This document shows, piece by piece, positions 16,232 through 24,053 of a stretch of 64,000 nt of DNA (positions within the stretch are counted from its first letter, which is position 1; each line of letters opens with the position of its first letter). Source of the stretch: Occultella glacieicola. Its GTDB lineage: Bacteria > Actinomycetota > Actinomycetes > Actinomycetales > Beutenbergiaceae. The position numbers and the translations under genes were made by a program. The notes below the pieces were generated by a model that saw only the letters and a program-made list of their open reading frames with translations, did not search any database and was not told where the DNA came from. The stretch is taken from assembly GCF_004353825.1 (NCBI RefSeq), contig NZ_SMNA01000001.1, positions 62,001 through 126,000 on the forward strand. Reading direction: 5' to 3'.

Positions 16232-17206
16232 TCATCGCCCGGCGCCCGCCCAGGGCCGTCCGAGACGTAGCCACCGGGCGGCTCCCGCGATCGCCGCGGC
16301 CGGGCCGAGCCGGGCCGGGTGGAGCTCGATGCCCGCCAGGGGTGGGATGAGTTCCCGGCGGAGTTCGGCCTCCATCGGTCCCCACCAGAGGTCTCCGGCG
16401 CCGGCCGCACCGCCCCCGACCACCACGACGTCCGGGTCGAGCATGGTCACGATGCCCGCGATGCCGCGGCCGAGCGCGCGGCCGGTCTCGGACAACGCCC
16501 GCACTGCCGTCTCCTCGCCACCGGCCGCGCGCCGCGCCACGTCCCGGTTGTCGGCGCTCGCGGGGTCGCCGCCCAGGGCGAGGTAGCGGCGGTGGATCGC
16601 CGGCCCGGCGGCGATCGCCTCCAGGTGGCCGTCGCGACCGCAGGTGCACCGGAGCCCGACGGCGTCCGCGGAGGGCAGGTGGCCGAGCTCACCGGCGCTG
16701 TGGTGGGCGCCGCGCCACGGCAGCCCGCGGGCGACGAGGCCCGCGCCGATCCCGGTGCCCGCGGCGACCATGAGGACCACGTCCGCGCCGGCCCCGGCGC
16801 CGATCCAGGCCTCGCCCACGGCGTGCGCGTCCACGTCGTTGAGCACGCCGACGGGTGCCTCGGGCGCCAGCACGTCCGCGAGCCGGGCGCGCAGTCCCCC
16901 GGCGACGTCGGTTCCGGCCCAGTCGCTCATCGCGTCGGTCGCCGAGATGATCCTGCCGCTGTGCGCCTCCACCACCCCGGCACTGGCGACGCCCAGACCG
17001 ACCAGACCTGCGCCGTCGCCGGCCGGTGCCGCACCGGCATCGGCGGCGACCCGCCGGACCAGCCCGGCCACGGCCTCGAGCACGGCGCCCGGGCCGGCCT
17101 TCGCCGGGGTGGCGACCTCATGCAGACCGCGCACCGCGCCGTCGGCGCCGACGAGCGCGGCGGCCGTCTTGGTGCCGCCGAGGTCCACGCCGATCACGGT
17201 GTTCAT
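16232..17206 (-). CDS. ROK family sugar kinase
   Basis: A 324-residue ROK protein without an HTH domain, so a kinase rather than a repressor. The ATP phosphate motif DLGGTKT is at 8-14, and the sugar-binding and catalytic segments are LNDVDAHAVGE (the catalytic Asp is probably within it) and HHSAGELGH at 168-176. The zinc motif CxCGxxGCxE is altered: CTCGRDGHLE at 187-196 has His194 in place of the third Cys. Substrate is likely glucose or an N-acetyl-hexosamine. The gene starts divergently from the phosphoribosyltransferase. Confidence 0.88.
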   Translation of the reverse strand: MNTVIGVDLGGTKTAAALVGADGAVRGLHEVATPAKAGPGAVLEAVAGLVRRVAADAGAAPAGDGAGLVGLGVASAGVVEAHSGRIISATDAMSDWAGTDVAGGLRARLADVLAPEAPVGVLNDVDAHAVGEAWIGAGAGADVVLMVAAGTGIGAGLVARGLPWRGAHHSAGELGHLPSADAVGLRCTCGRDGHLEAIAAGPAIHRRYLALGGDPASADNRDVARRAAGGEETAVRALSETGRALGRGIAGIVTMLDPDVVVVGGGAAGAGDLWWGPMEAELRRELIPPLAGIELHPARLGPAAAIAGAARWLRLGRPWAGAGR

Positions 17207-17328
17207 CTGGGGCTGCTCCGTCCGGGTCCGGGAATCCGGCCCAATTCCACCACGGCGCACGGCGTCCGCGGTGCCGCCGGCTCAGCCCGCGAGCGCGCAA
17301 CGCTGGGTGGGTTCGCGAACCGGCCGGC

Positions 17329-17365
17329 GAAAGTGCTGAAGCGGCGACCACTTCGTCACTCTCGG
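17329..17365 (+). repeat. Dispersed intergenic repeat, divergent copy
   Basis: These 37 bases match, without gaps and at about 28 of 37 positions, the reverse complement of the two 54-bp repeats at 48.6-48.8 kb. The last 18 bases match at 17 of 18 (CCACTTCG-CACTCTCGG). It lies in the 222-bp gene-free gap between the divergent ROK kinase and phosphoribosyltransferase genes. It may be a small palindromic (REP-like) element family. Confidence 0.5.
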
Positions 17366-17428
17366 CCGGCTCCGGGTGCCGCGGCAGCGGGCGGAGGTGC
17401 GCCCGGCCGCGTCAACTAGATTGGCTCC

Positions 17429-17986
17429 ATGCCCGAGACCACGCGCACACCGGCCCTCGAAGTCCTCCCCTGGAACCGGTTCGGCGAGGCCACGCGCGAA
17501 CTGGCGCGCGACGTGGTCGCGAGCGGCTGGATGCCGGACCTCGTGATCGGGATCGCACGCGGCGGCCTGGTGCCGGCCGGTGCCATCGCGTACGCGCTCG
17601 GGGTGAAGGCGATGGGCACGATGAACGTCGAGTTCTACACGGACGTCGCCGAGACGCTGCCCGACCCGGTGGTGCTGCCCCCGCTGCTGGACACCACCGT
17701 GCTCGCGGACGCCAAGGTCCTCGTGGTCGACGACGTCGCGGACTCCGGGCGCACCCTGCAGGTGGTCATGGACCTGCTGCAGCGTGGGCTGCCGATCGAC
17801 CTCGACGGCGACGGTCGGATCGAGGCCGGTGAGCACCTGCCGGTCGAGGCCCGCAGCGCCGTGCTCTACACGAAGCCGCGGTCGGTGATCGAACCGGACT
17901 ACACCTGGCGCCGGACCGACCGTTGGATCTCGTTCCCGTGGTCCGCGCAGCCGCCGGTCACCGGCGCCACCGGCGAGAACGGCTGA
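17429..17986 (+). CDS. Purine-type phosphoribosyltransferase
   Basis: A 185-residue type I phosphoribosyltransferase. The PRPP loop VLVVDDVADSGRTL at 97-110 is well conserved, and GIARGGLVPA at 41-50 is the PPi-binding loop. It resembles Gpt/xanthine and hypoxanthine-guanine salvage enzymes, which make a nucleotide from a free base and PRPP; the base cannot be read from sequence. An acidic insert (DLDGDGRIEAGE) near residue 128 is unusual. An APH-like kinase gene follows after 8 bases, so they are probably co-transcribed. Confidence 0.85.
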   Translation: MPETTRTPALEVLPWNRFGEATRELARDVVASGWMPDLVIGIARGGLVPAGAIAYALGVKAMGTMNVEFYTDVAETLPDPVVLPPLLDTTVLADAKVLVVDDVADSGRTLQVVMDLLQRGLPIDLDGDGRIEAGEHLPVEARSAVLYTKPRSVIEPDYTWRRTDRWISFPWSAQPPVTGATGENG

Positions 17987-17994
17987 ACGACCCG

Positions 17995-18894
17995 GTGCCC
18001 GACATTCCCCGGGCCGAGGTCGAGGTCACGACGGACCTTGCCCGGCGGCTCCTGACCGACCAGTTCCCCGAACTGGCGACCACGTTGCTGCGCACGGTCG
18101 CGAACGGCTGGGACAACGTGATGATCCGCGCGGGTGAGCACTTCGTGATTCGCCTGCCCCGGCGACAGGCGGCGGCCGACCTCGTCCGCCACGAGCAACT
18201 GGCACTGCCGACGATCCGCGACCTGGTCCGGGTCACGGTGCCGACGCCGCGGCTCTCCGGTGAACCGACCGACTACTACCCGTGGCACTGGTCGGTGCTG
18301 CGCTGGCTGCCCGGGCACCCGGCCACCGGCCAGGCCGTGGCGGCGCGCCGGTACTGGGCCGGCGTGCTCGGCGACTTCCTCGCCGACCTGCACGTGCCCG
18401 CACCGGACTGGGCGCCGCTCAACCCGGTGCGGGGCGTGCCCCTGGCCACGCGGGAGGCGGCGGTCACCCGGCGGCTGCGCTCCGGGCACGTTCCCCGCGG
18501 CGAGGAGCTGCTGGCGCTGTGGCGCCGGCTCCTGCCGGCCCCGGTGCACACCGGACCGCCCGTGTGGGTGCACGGCGACCTGCACCCGCTGAACCTGCTC
18601 GTCGACCGCGGTCGGCTGAGTGCCGTCGTCGACTTCGGCGACGTCACCGCCGGTGACCCGGCCACCGATCTGGCGACGGCGTGGCTCACCTTCGACGCGC
18701 CCGGTCGGGCCGAGTTCGTGGTGCGGTACGCGCAGCGCACCGGTGTCGGCGACGCTGTCTGGGCGCGGGCCCGCGGCTGGGCGCTGGTCCTCGCCTCGGC
18801 GATCGCGGAGGCCTCCGACGACCACCCCGAGCTCGCCTCGATCGGTGCGCACGGGATCGCCGAGCTCCTCGACGCCCCGGACGCCCATCTCTAG
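17995..18894 (+). CDS. Aminoglycoside phosphotransferase (APH)-fold kinase
   Basis: A 299-residue kinase beginning at GTG 17995. The catalytic loop HGDLHPLN is at 193-200 and the metal motif DFGD at 213-216, in an APH/choline kinase fold; RWLPGHPA marks the hinge region. It phosphorylates a small hydroxyl substrate with ATP. Chromosomal members of this type are often of unknown substrate, and resistance should not be assumed. The 213 bp after it hold no gene that I can support. Confidence 0.85.
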   Translation: MPDIPRAEVEVTTDLARRLLTDQFPELATTLLRTVANGWDNVMIRAGEHFVIRLPRRQAAADLVRHEQLALPTIRDLVRVTVPTPRLSGEPTDYYPWHWSVLRWLPGHPATGQAVAARRYWAGVLGDFLADLHVPAPDWAPLNPVRGVPLATREAAVTRRLRSGHVPRGEELLALWRRLLPAPVHTGPPVWVHGDLHPLNLLVDRGRLSAVVDFGDVTAGDPATDLATAWLTFDAPGRAEFVVRYAQRTGVGDAVWARARGWALVLASAIAEASDDHPELASIGAHGIAELLDAPDAHL

Positions 18895-19107
18895 GGCGCC
18901 GAATCGGAGGTCGCCCACACGTTCCGGGCGCTGACCTTCGCTGTTATGGGTGGCCGTGGGAGTGGTGACGCCACGACACTGCCGCTCGTCACGGGTGTTC
19001 GTCGCGATGGGGTCCACCGGTGGCGCACCCTCGTGACCGGCCGGGCCGGGTCACCGGTACCTGACCCACACCGTGCTGACCCGAGCACGAGCGGCTAGCC
19101 TCGTCGG

Positions 19108-19533
19108 GTGTTCTGGAGGAAGAAGCGCCGCGACTCCGCGCCGAGTGTCGACGAGTACCTGCGCGACGTGAACGGACCCCCGACCGCGGTGACGGGCGCA
19201 CCCGGCCAGGCTCCGCCGTCGGAGTTCGGCCCGCCGGTGCCACCCGCCGCCTCGGTGCCTGCGGGCGGGTTCAGCCTGGTGGTGGTGGACGTCTTCCGCA
19301 TCACCGGCCGCGGCACGGTCGTGACCGGCGTCCTCGCCGACGGCGTGGCCCGGGTCGGGCAACAGGTCGCGATCGTCCGCGACGGCGCGCACGTCGCCTC
19401 GAGTGAGCTCGGCGGGATCGAGGCGTTCCGGCGGGTACGCGAGGAAGCGGCCCCGGGCGAGAACGTCGGACTGCTCCTGCGGGGGCTGTCCAAGGATCGG
19501 GTCAAGCGCGGTGACATCGTGGCCGGACGCTGA
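19108..19533 (+). CDS. Stand-alone EF-Tu domain II-like protein
   Basis: A 141-residue protein starting at GTG 19108. After a basic, Pro-rich N-terminus of about 52 residues, the rest is a beta-barrel like domain II of EF-Tu: VVVDVFRITGRGTVVTGVL, a GQQV segment, and a C-terminal KRGDIVAGR. No GTPase domain is present, so it cannot be a translation factor by itself. Similar short proteins are seen in actinomycetes next to unrelated genes, and the role is unknown. It ends 12 bases from the convergent SDR gene. Confidence 0.75.
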   Translation: MFWRKKRRDSAPSVDEYLRDVNGPPTAVTGAPGQAPPSEFGPPVPPAASVPAGGFSLVVVDVFRITGRGTVVTGVLADGVARVGQQVAIVRDGAHVASSELGGIEAFRRVREEAAPGENVGLLLRGLSKDRVKRGDIVAGR

Positions 19534-19544
19534 GCGAGAGTCGT

Positions 19545-20297
19545 TCAGCGTCGGACCGACAGCGGCTGGCGGCCGAGCCAGTCCCCGAACGACGACCCGC
19601 CGAGCAGGGCGCCGGGCCCTGGCAGATCGGCGACGGTGGCGAACGCGCGGGCCCGGCCGAGCCCGGGCATCCGAAGGAACCGGTGCGCCCGTCCGTCGTG
19701 GGCGAGCACGGCGTCCGCGAGCTGATCCGTGGTCAGCATCTCCGGGCCGGCGAGGTCCGGCGCATGCACGCAACCGTCCGGGCGCTCGCCGACGGCGTGG
19801 GACACCAGTTCGCTCGCGACCCAGGCGGGGTCGACGGGCCGGGCCGGCTCGCGGGAGACGCCGCGGCGCGCGCCGACCATGGCCCGGGCGAGGAACGCCG
19901 CCGAGGGGTGGAACCGGGTGGACCGGACGATGGTGGCGGGCAGGTCGCTGTCCTCGATCATGGTCTCGACCGCCCGTTTCGTGCGGGCGTACGGCGCCTT
20001 GCTGGCCGCACACCCCACGAGCGAGACGTACACGAGGTGCGCCGGCACGATCATCGTCGCGATCGCGGCGAGCAACTGGACGGTGCCGTCCACGTCGACC
20101 AGCCGGGAGCGCCGCGGATTCGCGGCCGCGTGGACCACGGCGTCGGCACCGGCCAGGACGGCACCGAGCCCCTCCCCGGTGGACAGGTCCACGCCCCAAC
20201 GACGGCTCGCGGGCACCACCTGATGGCCGAGTTCGCGGGCCCGGTGGACGACCTGGGTTCCGAGCACCCCCGAACCCCCCGTGACGACGATCCGCAT
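19545..20297 (-). CDS. NAD(P)-binding atypical SDR (NmrA-like)
   Basis: A 250-residue Rossmann protein with TGGSGVLG at 6-13 and the downstream AAANPR strand of NmrA/TMR-type atypical SDRs. A YARTK segment sits where YxxxK is expected, but the protein lacks other classical SDR features. Relatives act as NADP sensors or quinone/isoflavone-type reductases. There is no operon partner; it is convergent with the EF-Tu-like gene and 91 bp from the ThrE gene. Confidence 0.83.
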   Translation of the reverse strand: MRIVVTGGSGVLGTQVVHRARELGHQVVPASRRWGVDLSTGEGLGAVLAGADAVVHAAANPRRSRLVDVDGTVQLLAAIATMIVPAHLVYVSLVGCAASKAPYARTKRAVETMIEDSDLPATIVRSTRFHPSAAFLARAMVGARRGVSREPARPVDPAWVASELVSHAVGERPDGCVHAPDLAGPEMLTTDQLADAVLAHDGRAHRFLRMPGLGRARAFATVADLPGPGALLGGSSFGDWLGRQPLSVRR

Positions 20298-20388
20298 TGC
20301 TGCCCTCCCTGGTCGCCTCCCACCATCATGGGCTCGTCAGGGGCTGCCCGCCACCGCACACGCGGCAGGGCGAGGTCACAGTCCGATG

Positions 20389-21930
20389 TCAGATCCGGGT
20401 GCCTCGCGCCCGGGCCTGGACCTTGCGCTGCCAGCGGTCGGCGTTGCGCCCGAGCGGGGTCCCGATGAACTCGCCGAGGGTGACGCCGGCCGCGAGCGCG
20501 AGACCGATCGACAGCGCCGCGATCAGCCGCACCCCGCCGGCGATGACGTCACCGGAGTCGACGAACTCGAACATGGCGGCGTAGATCGCGAGCCCGGGTA
20601 GCAACGGGGTGATGCCGCACACGGCGATCACCATCGAGGGCGTCCGCATGCCGCGCTGCACCAGGGCGGACAGCAGGCCGACCACGAGCGCCGCGCCGAA
20701 GGAGCTGCCGGCGGGGCCCATGCCGAGGGCGAGGAACCCCGCGTAGGACGCCGACGCGAGCGCGCCGACGCCCATCACGACCGGCACCGTCCGCATCCGC
20801 GTGTACGACGCGACCGCCCAGGAGCCCGCGATCACCGCGCCGCACCCGATCTGCAGGGGCAGCGCGGTCGCGAAGCCGGTCAGGTCGTTGATGCTCAGGG
20901 GCACCCCGAAGCGCCGGCCCACGTCCAGGACGAAGCCGATGCCGACCACGATCCCCACCGTGTACAGGACCACCTCATAGGAACGCGCCGCCGAGGTGAG
21001 CGGGAACCCGGAGATCGCGTCCTGGGCGGCGCCCACGAGGGAGAGGCCGGCCAGCAGCACGACGATGCCGGACGCCACCACCAGGGAGGGCGGCAGGAAC
21101 TCGTCCGAGATGTCGAGGTAGGGCTTGATCCACAGGAGCAGCAACGCCACCATCGTGGCGATCCCCGCCCCGAGCGCCTGCTGGAACAGGTACGGGAGAC
21201 CGTGGTTGCGCAGGAAGCGCAGCGACCGGTCGATGACCATCGTGGTCACGGCCGCGACCGCGGCCACCGGCAGGCCACCGCCCAGCAGCACGGCCACCCC
21301 CGCCGCCATCGTGCCGAGGGCACCGGTGACCACCCACCGTCGGTACGGGTGCGGCGCGGTGAGGATCCGGTTCATCCGCTCGTGCGCGGCCTCGACCGAC
21401 AGGTTGCCGGCGTCCGCGGAGTCCACCAGGTGGGTCACCTCGGTGAGACGGCTGTAGTCCGAGGTGCGCACGTTGATCACCCGGACCTTCGTGACCGGGT
21501 CGTCGTCGCGGTCGATCGAGGCGGTGATGGAGATGAACGTGATGTCCACCTGGCAGTTCGTCACACCGTACGCCGCGGCCAACCGGAGCATCACCGCCGT
21601 CGTGTCCGCGACCGGCGCGCCAGTGGCGACCATCACCTCACCGGTGCGCAGCACCAGATCGAGCACCGACCTCTCGACCTCCGCGGCCAGGCCGGAATCC
21701 TTGCGGACCGCCGCGAACGCGGTGGTGGGCGGGCCGTCGCCGGCCATGACCCACCGGGCCCGCTCGCGCAGCCGTCGCTGCGGCGCGCTCGACAGGGTGG
21801 GGGTGCGCGCCGACCGACGCACCGGCCCCGACCCGGGCCCGGTCTGCGGTGGGATGGGCCCGGTCACCGGCTCGCCGAGCGTCCCGGTGGGCGTCGCGTG
21901 CGGGTCGTGCGATGAGGTCTGATCGGCCAC
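20389..21930 (-). CDS. Threonine/serine exporter family protein (ThrE)
   Basis: A 513-residue membrane protein starting at GTG 21930. A hydrophilic N-terminal part (about 1-190) contains the ThrE cytoplasmic domain (ERSVLDLVLRTGEVMVATGA), followed by about ten hydrophobic segments in two ThrE halves (for example VAVLLGGGLPVAAVAAVTTM). Corynebacterial ThrE exports threonine and serine using the proton gradient. Both halves are fused here, as is usual in actinomycetes. Upstream in-frame extensions are possible but are Pro/Gly-rich and lack a ribosome site. Confidence 0.9.
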   Translation of the reverse strand: MADQTSSHDPHATPTGTLGEPVTGPIPPQTGPGSGPVRRSARTPTLSSAPQRRLRERARWVMAGDGPPTTAFAAVRKDSGLAAEVERSVLDLVLRTGEVMVATGAPVADTTAVMLRLAAAYGVTNCQVDITFISITASIDRDDDPVTKVRVINVRTSDYSRLTEVTHLVDSADAGNLSVEAAHERMNRILTAPHPYRRWVVTGALGTMAAGVAVLLGGGLPVAAVAAVTTMVIDRSLRFLRNHGLPYLFQQALGAGIATMVALLLLWIKPYLDISDEFLPPSLVVASGIVVLLAGLSLVGAAQDAISGFPLTSAARSYEVVLYTVGIVVGIGFVLDVGRRFGVPLSINDLTGFATALPLQIGCGAVIAGSWAVASYTRMRTVPVVMGVGALASASYAGFLALGMGPAGSSFGAALVVGLLSALVQRGMRTPSMVIAVCGITPLLPGLAIYAAMFEFVDSGDVIAGGVRLIAALSIGLALAAGVTLGEFIGTPLGRNADRWQRKVQARARGTRI

Positions 21931-22035
21931 GTGGTCGACGGTACGCGATGGGGACTCCTCCCCGGCGGGAGGCTCGACAGATCCGGCCGCTGCTGGTTGC
22001 CTGTCCGAGTTGGTGCCGACGACGAAGGAGTCCAC

Positions 22036-22479
22036 GTGAGTGACCCGACAGGTTCCGTACCGCCCGGGGACTGGCGCCCCGGCGACCCACCGCCCGGTGC
22101 CGGCTCGCCCTACGCCCCGGCCGCGTCCCCGTACGCTCCGGCGTCCCTCGGCGGCCCGGCGTCCACCACGTCCAACCCGGCGGGGCGGACCGCCCTCGGG
22201 CTCGGGATCGTCGCGCTGGTGTGCTGGGTCGGCTTCGACGTCGCGGAGAACATCGCCTTCACCACCGGCTCCTACAGCCGGACCGTGTTCCAGCTCTTGC
22301 GCGCGGGCGGCTGGGTCAGCCTGATCCTCGCTCTGGCCGCGCTGGGCACCGGGATCTACGCACTGCGCCGGACCGGCCCCCGGGGTGCGGCGGGCGTCGG
22401 TGCCGGGATCGGGCTGACCCTCGTGGTGCTGTGGCTGTTCTCGCGGCTGATCACCTCGCTGGCGCTGTCCTTGTGGTGA
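22036..22479 (+). CDS. Small membrane protein, first of a paralogous pair
   Basis: A 147-residue protein with GAAGGAG at 22024-22030 before GTG 22036. The first 45 residues are Pro/Gly-rich and disordered (GDWRPGDPPPGAGSPYAP), then three hydrophobic segments follow, ending in a short tail. It shares its leader pattern and the GPRGAAGVGAGIG motif with the next gene, so the two are tandem paralogues. No function is recognised; DUF4190-type proteins have this layout. Confidence 0.75.
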   Translation: MSDPTGSVPPGDWRPGDPPPGAGSPYAPAASPYAPASLGGPASTTSNPAGRTALGLGIVALVCWVGFDVAENIAFTTGSYSRTVFQLLRAGGWVSLILALAALGTGIYALRRTGPRGAAGVGAGIGLTLVVLWLFSRLITSLALSLW

Positions 22480-22564
22480 GCCTGACCCGCGTTCCCCGCA
22501 TGACACGCCGCGGCCGACCGCGTCGTCCGATCCGTCGGCCCCTCCACGACGAAGGAAACCGCAC

Positions 22565-22981
22565 ATGAGCACGAACCCGCCCGTCCCTCCGCCGCCCGGG
22601 AACTGGCGCCCCGGCGACTACCCGGCCGCGGGGTCGCCGTACGCCCCGGACTCGATCCTGAACCCGGCCTCGACGACGAACCCGCCGGGCCGGATCTCGC
22701 TGATCCTCGGGGTGGTGGCCGTCGTCCTCTCAGTCGTCGGGACGATCGTCCAGGCGGTCCTGATCCGTCAGGGCTGGAGCCCGGGCACCGTCGGCCTCGG
22801 AGGTGGTGTCCCGAGCCTCGTGGGCGGGGCAGCCGCCATCGGCGCCGTGGTCACCGGGATCATCGGCCTGCGCAACCCCGGCCCCAAGGGAGCGGCCGGC
22901 GCCGGCACGGGGATCGGCGCGAGCTACCTGGTCGGCACCCTGTCGACGACGCTGGTCTGGGGCCTCGGCAGCTTCTTCTGA
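22565..22981 (+). CDS. Small membrane protein, second of a paralogous pair
   Basis: A 138-residue paralogue of the preceding gene: leader GNWRPGDYPAAGSPYAP, then three hydrophobic segments and GPKGAAGAGTGIG. GAAGGA precedes ATG 22565. The 85-bp gap suggests the pair is transcribed together. It runs into the convergent esterase gene 13 bases downstream. Function unknown. Confidence 0.75.
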   Translation: MSTNPPVPPPPGNWRPGDYPAAGSPYAPDSILNPASTTNPPGRISLILGVVAVVLSVVGTIVQAVLIRQGWSPGTVGLGGGVPSLVGGAAAIGAVVTGIIGLRNPGPKGAAGAGTGIGASYLVGTLSTTLVWGLGSFF

Positions 22982-22994
22982 GCGGCGCCCCGGC

Positions 22995-23960
22995 TCAGTG
23001 GTGGCGTGCGAACCGGTACATCTCGGCCCGTTGGTGGGCCTGACCGCCCTCGTGCCCGCTGTAGGCCCAGACGACCATCTCCTTGTCCTGCGCCCCGTAG
23101 TGGTTGTAGGCCGCGAAGACGGTCGACGGCGGACAGGTCGCGTCCATGAGCCCGACCGAGAACAGCGCGGGCGAGTTCGCGCGCGCGGCCAGGTTGACGC
23201 CGTCGAAGTAGCTCAGCGTGTGGAACACCTGCTCGACGTCGGTCCGGTGGGTCTGCAGGTAGGAGGTGATCTCCGAGTACGGCGAGGCGTCGGTGATCTC
23301 GGTGGCGCGGCGGATGTGGCACAGGAACGGCACGTTGATCATGACCCCGGCCAGCCCGGGCTGGAGCCCTGCGACGGCGAGCGCGACGCCGCCGCCCTGG
23401 CTGCCGCCGGCCACGAAGACCCGGTGCGGGTCGACGCGGGGATGGGCGCGCATGACGTCCACCGCGCGCACGGCGTCGGTGTAGAGCCGGCGGTAGTAAT
23501 AGGTGGCCGGGTCGTTGATGCCACGGGTCAGGAACCCGCCCACCTGCGGGGAGCCGACCGGGTCGGGGTCCGCCGTGGCGCCGACCAGCCCGGACTTGCT
23601 GCCCTGGCCGCGCACGTCCATGACCAGGTTGGCGTAGCCGGCGGCGCTCCAGGCGAGCCAGTCGTGGGGCAGGCTCCGTCCGCCGTTGTAGCCGATGTGG
23701 TCGATGACGCACGGCAGCGGGCCGTCGGTGTGGCGCGGGATCAACAGCCAGCCCTTGACCGGTTGGCCCGCATATCCGCTGAAGGTGACGTCGAAGACGT
23801 CCACGGTGACCAGGTCGGAGTCGAGGCGCACGAAGGCCGGCTCGGTCGCAGCGTCCCGGGCCTGCGTCAGGGTCGCGTCCCAGAACGAGTCGAAGTCGCC
23901 GGGTTCCGTGCGGTCGGGCCGGTAGTCACGGAGGCGGTCCAGCGGCATGTCGACGAGCAC
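22995..23960 (-). CDS. Acetyl xylan esterase / cephalosporin-C deacetylase family (CE7)
   Basis: A 321-residue cytoplasmic alpha/beta-hydrolase without a signal peptide. The CE7 signature RGQGS, the nucleophile elbow GGSQGG and the late SGHEGG (His) are all present. CE7 enzymes remove acetyl groups from xylo-oligosaccharides and small esters. AAGGAG five bases before GTG 23960 decides the start; ATG 23948 is an alternative. It lies downstream of, and on the same strand as, the large glycosidase, with a strong hairpin in between. It probably finishes oligosaccharide breakdown inside the cell. Confidence 0.9.
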   Translation of the reverse strand: MLVDMPLDRLRDYRPDRTEPGDFDSFWDATLTQARDAATEPAFVRLDSDLVTVDVFDVTFSGYAGQPVKGWLLIPRHTDGPLPCVIDHIGYNGGRSLPHDWLAWSAAGYANLVMDVRGQGSKSGLVGATADPDPVGSPQVGGFLTRGINDPATYYYRRLYTDAVRAVDVMRAHPRVDPHRVFVAGGSQGGGVALAVAGLQPGLAGVMINVPFLCHIRRATEITDASPYSEITSYLQTHRTDVEQVFHTLSYFDGVNLAARANSPALFSVGLMDATCPPSTVFAAYNHYGAQDKEMVVWAYSGHEGGQAHQRAEMYRFARHH

Positions 23961-24006
23961 AGGGTCTCCTTCGTGGGGTGGTGAAGAGAGGATGTCAGGC
24001 CGGCAC

Positions 24007-24046
24007 GCGACGGGTGGGGCAACCCTTCGGCCGCCCCACCCGTCGC
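24007..24046 (-). terminator. Hairpin terminator after the glycosidase gene
   Basis: A perfect 14-bp inverted repeat (GCGACGGGTGGGGC and GCCCCACCCGTCGC) with a 12-base loop begins 8 bases after the glycosidase stop. It separates that gene from the esterase, so the esterase is either attenuated or has its own promoter. Confidence 0.8.
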
Positions 24047-24053
24047 GCTCGTC

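Noticed and set aside
17995-18894. APH-type kinase as an antibiotic resistance gene
   Set aside because: Chromosomal APH-fold kinases with unknown substrates are common, and nothing nearby indicates mobile or resistance context.
18895-19107. Possible small gene or RNA in the 213-bp gap before the EF-Tu-like gene
   Set aside because: No frame with a ribosome site, no strong hairpin and no similarity to known RNA elements was seen.
21931-22572. Extended start for the ThrE exporter covering the small membrane-protein gene
   Set aside because: It would overlap a supported opposite-strand gene, and the added residues have no family resemblance.
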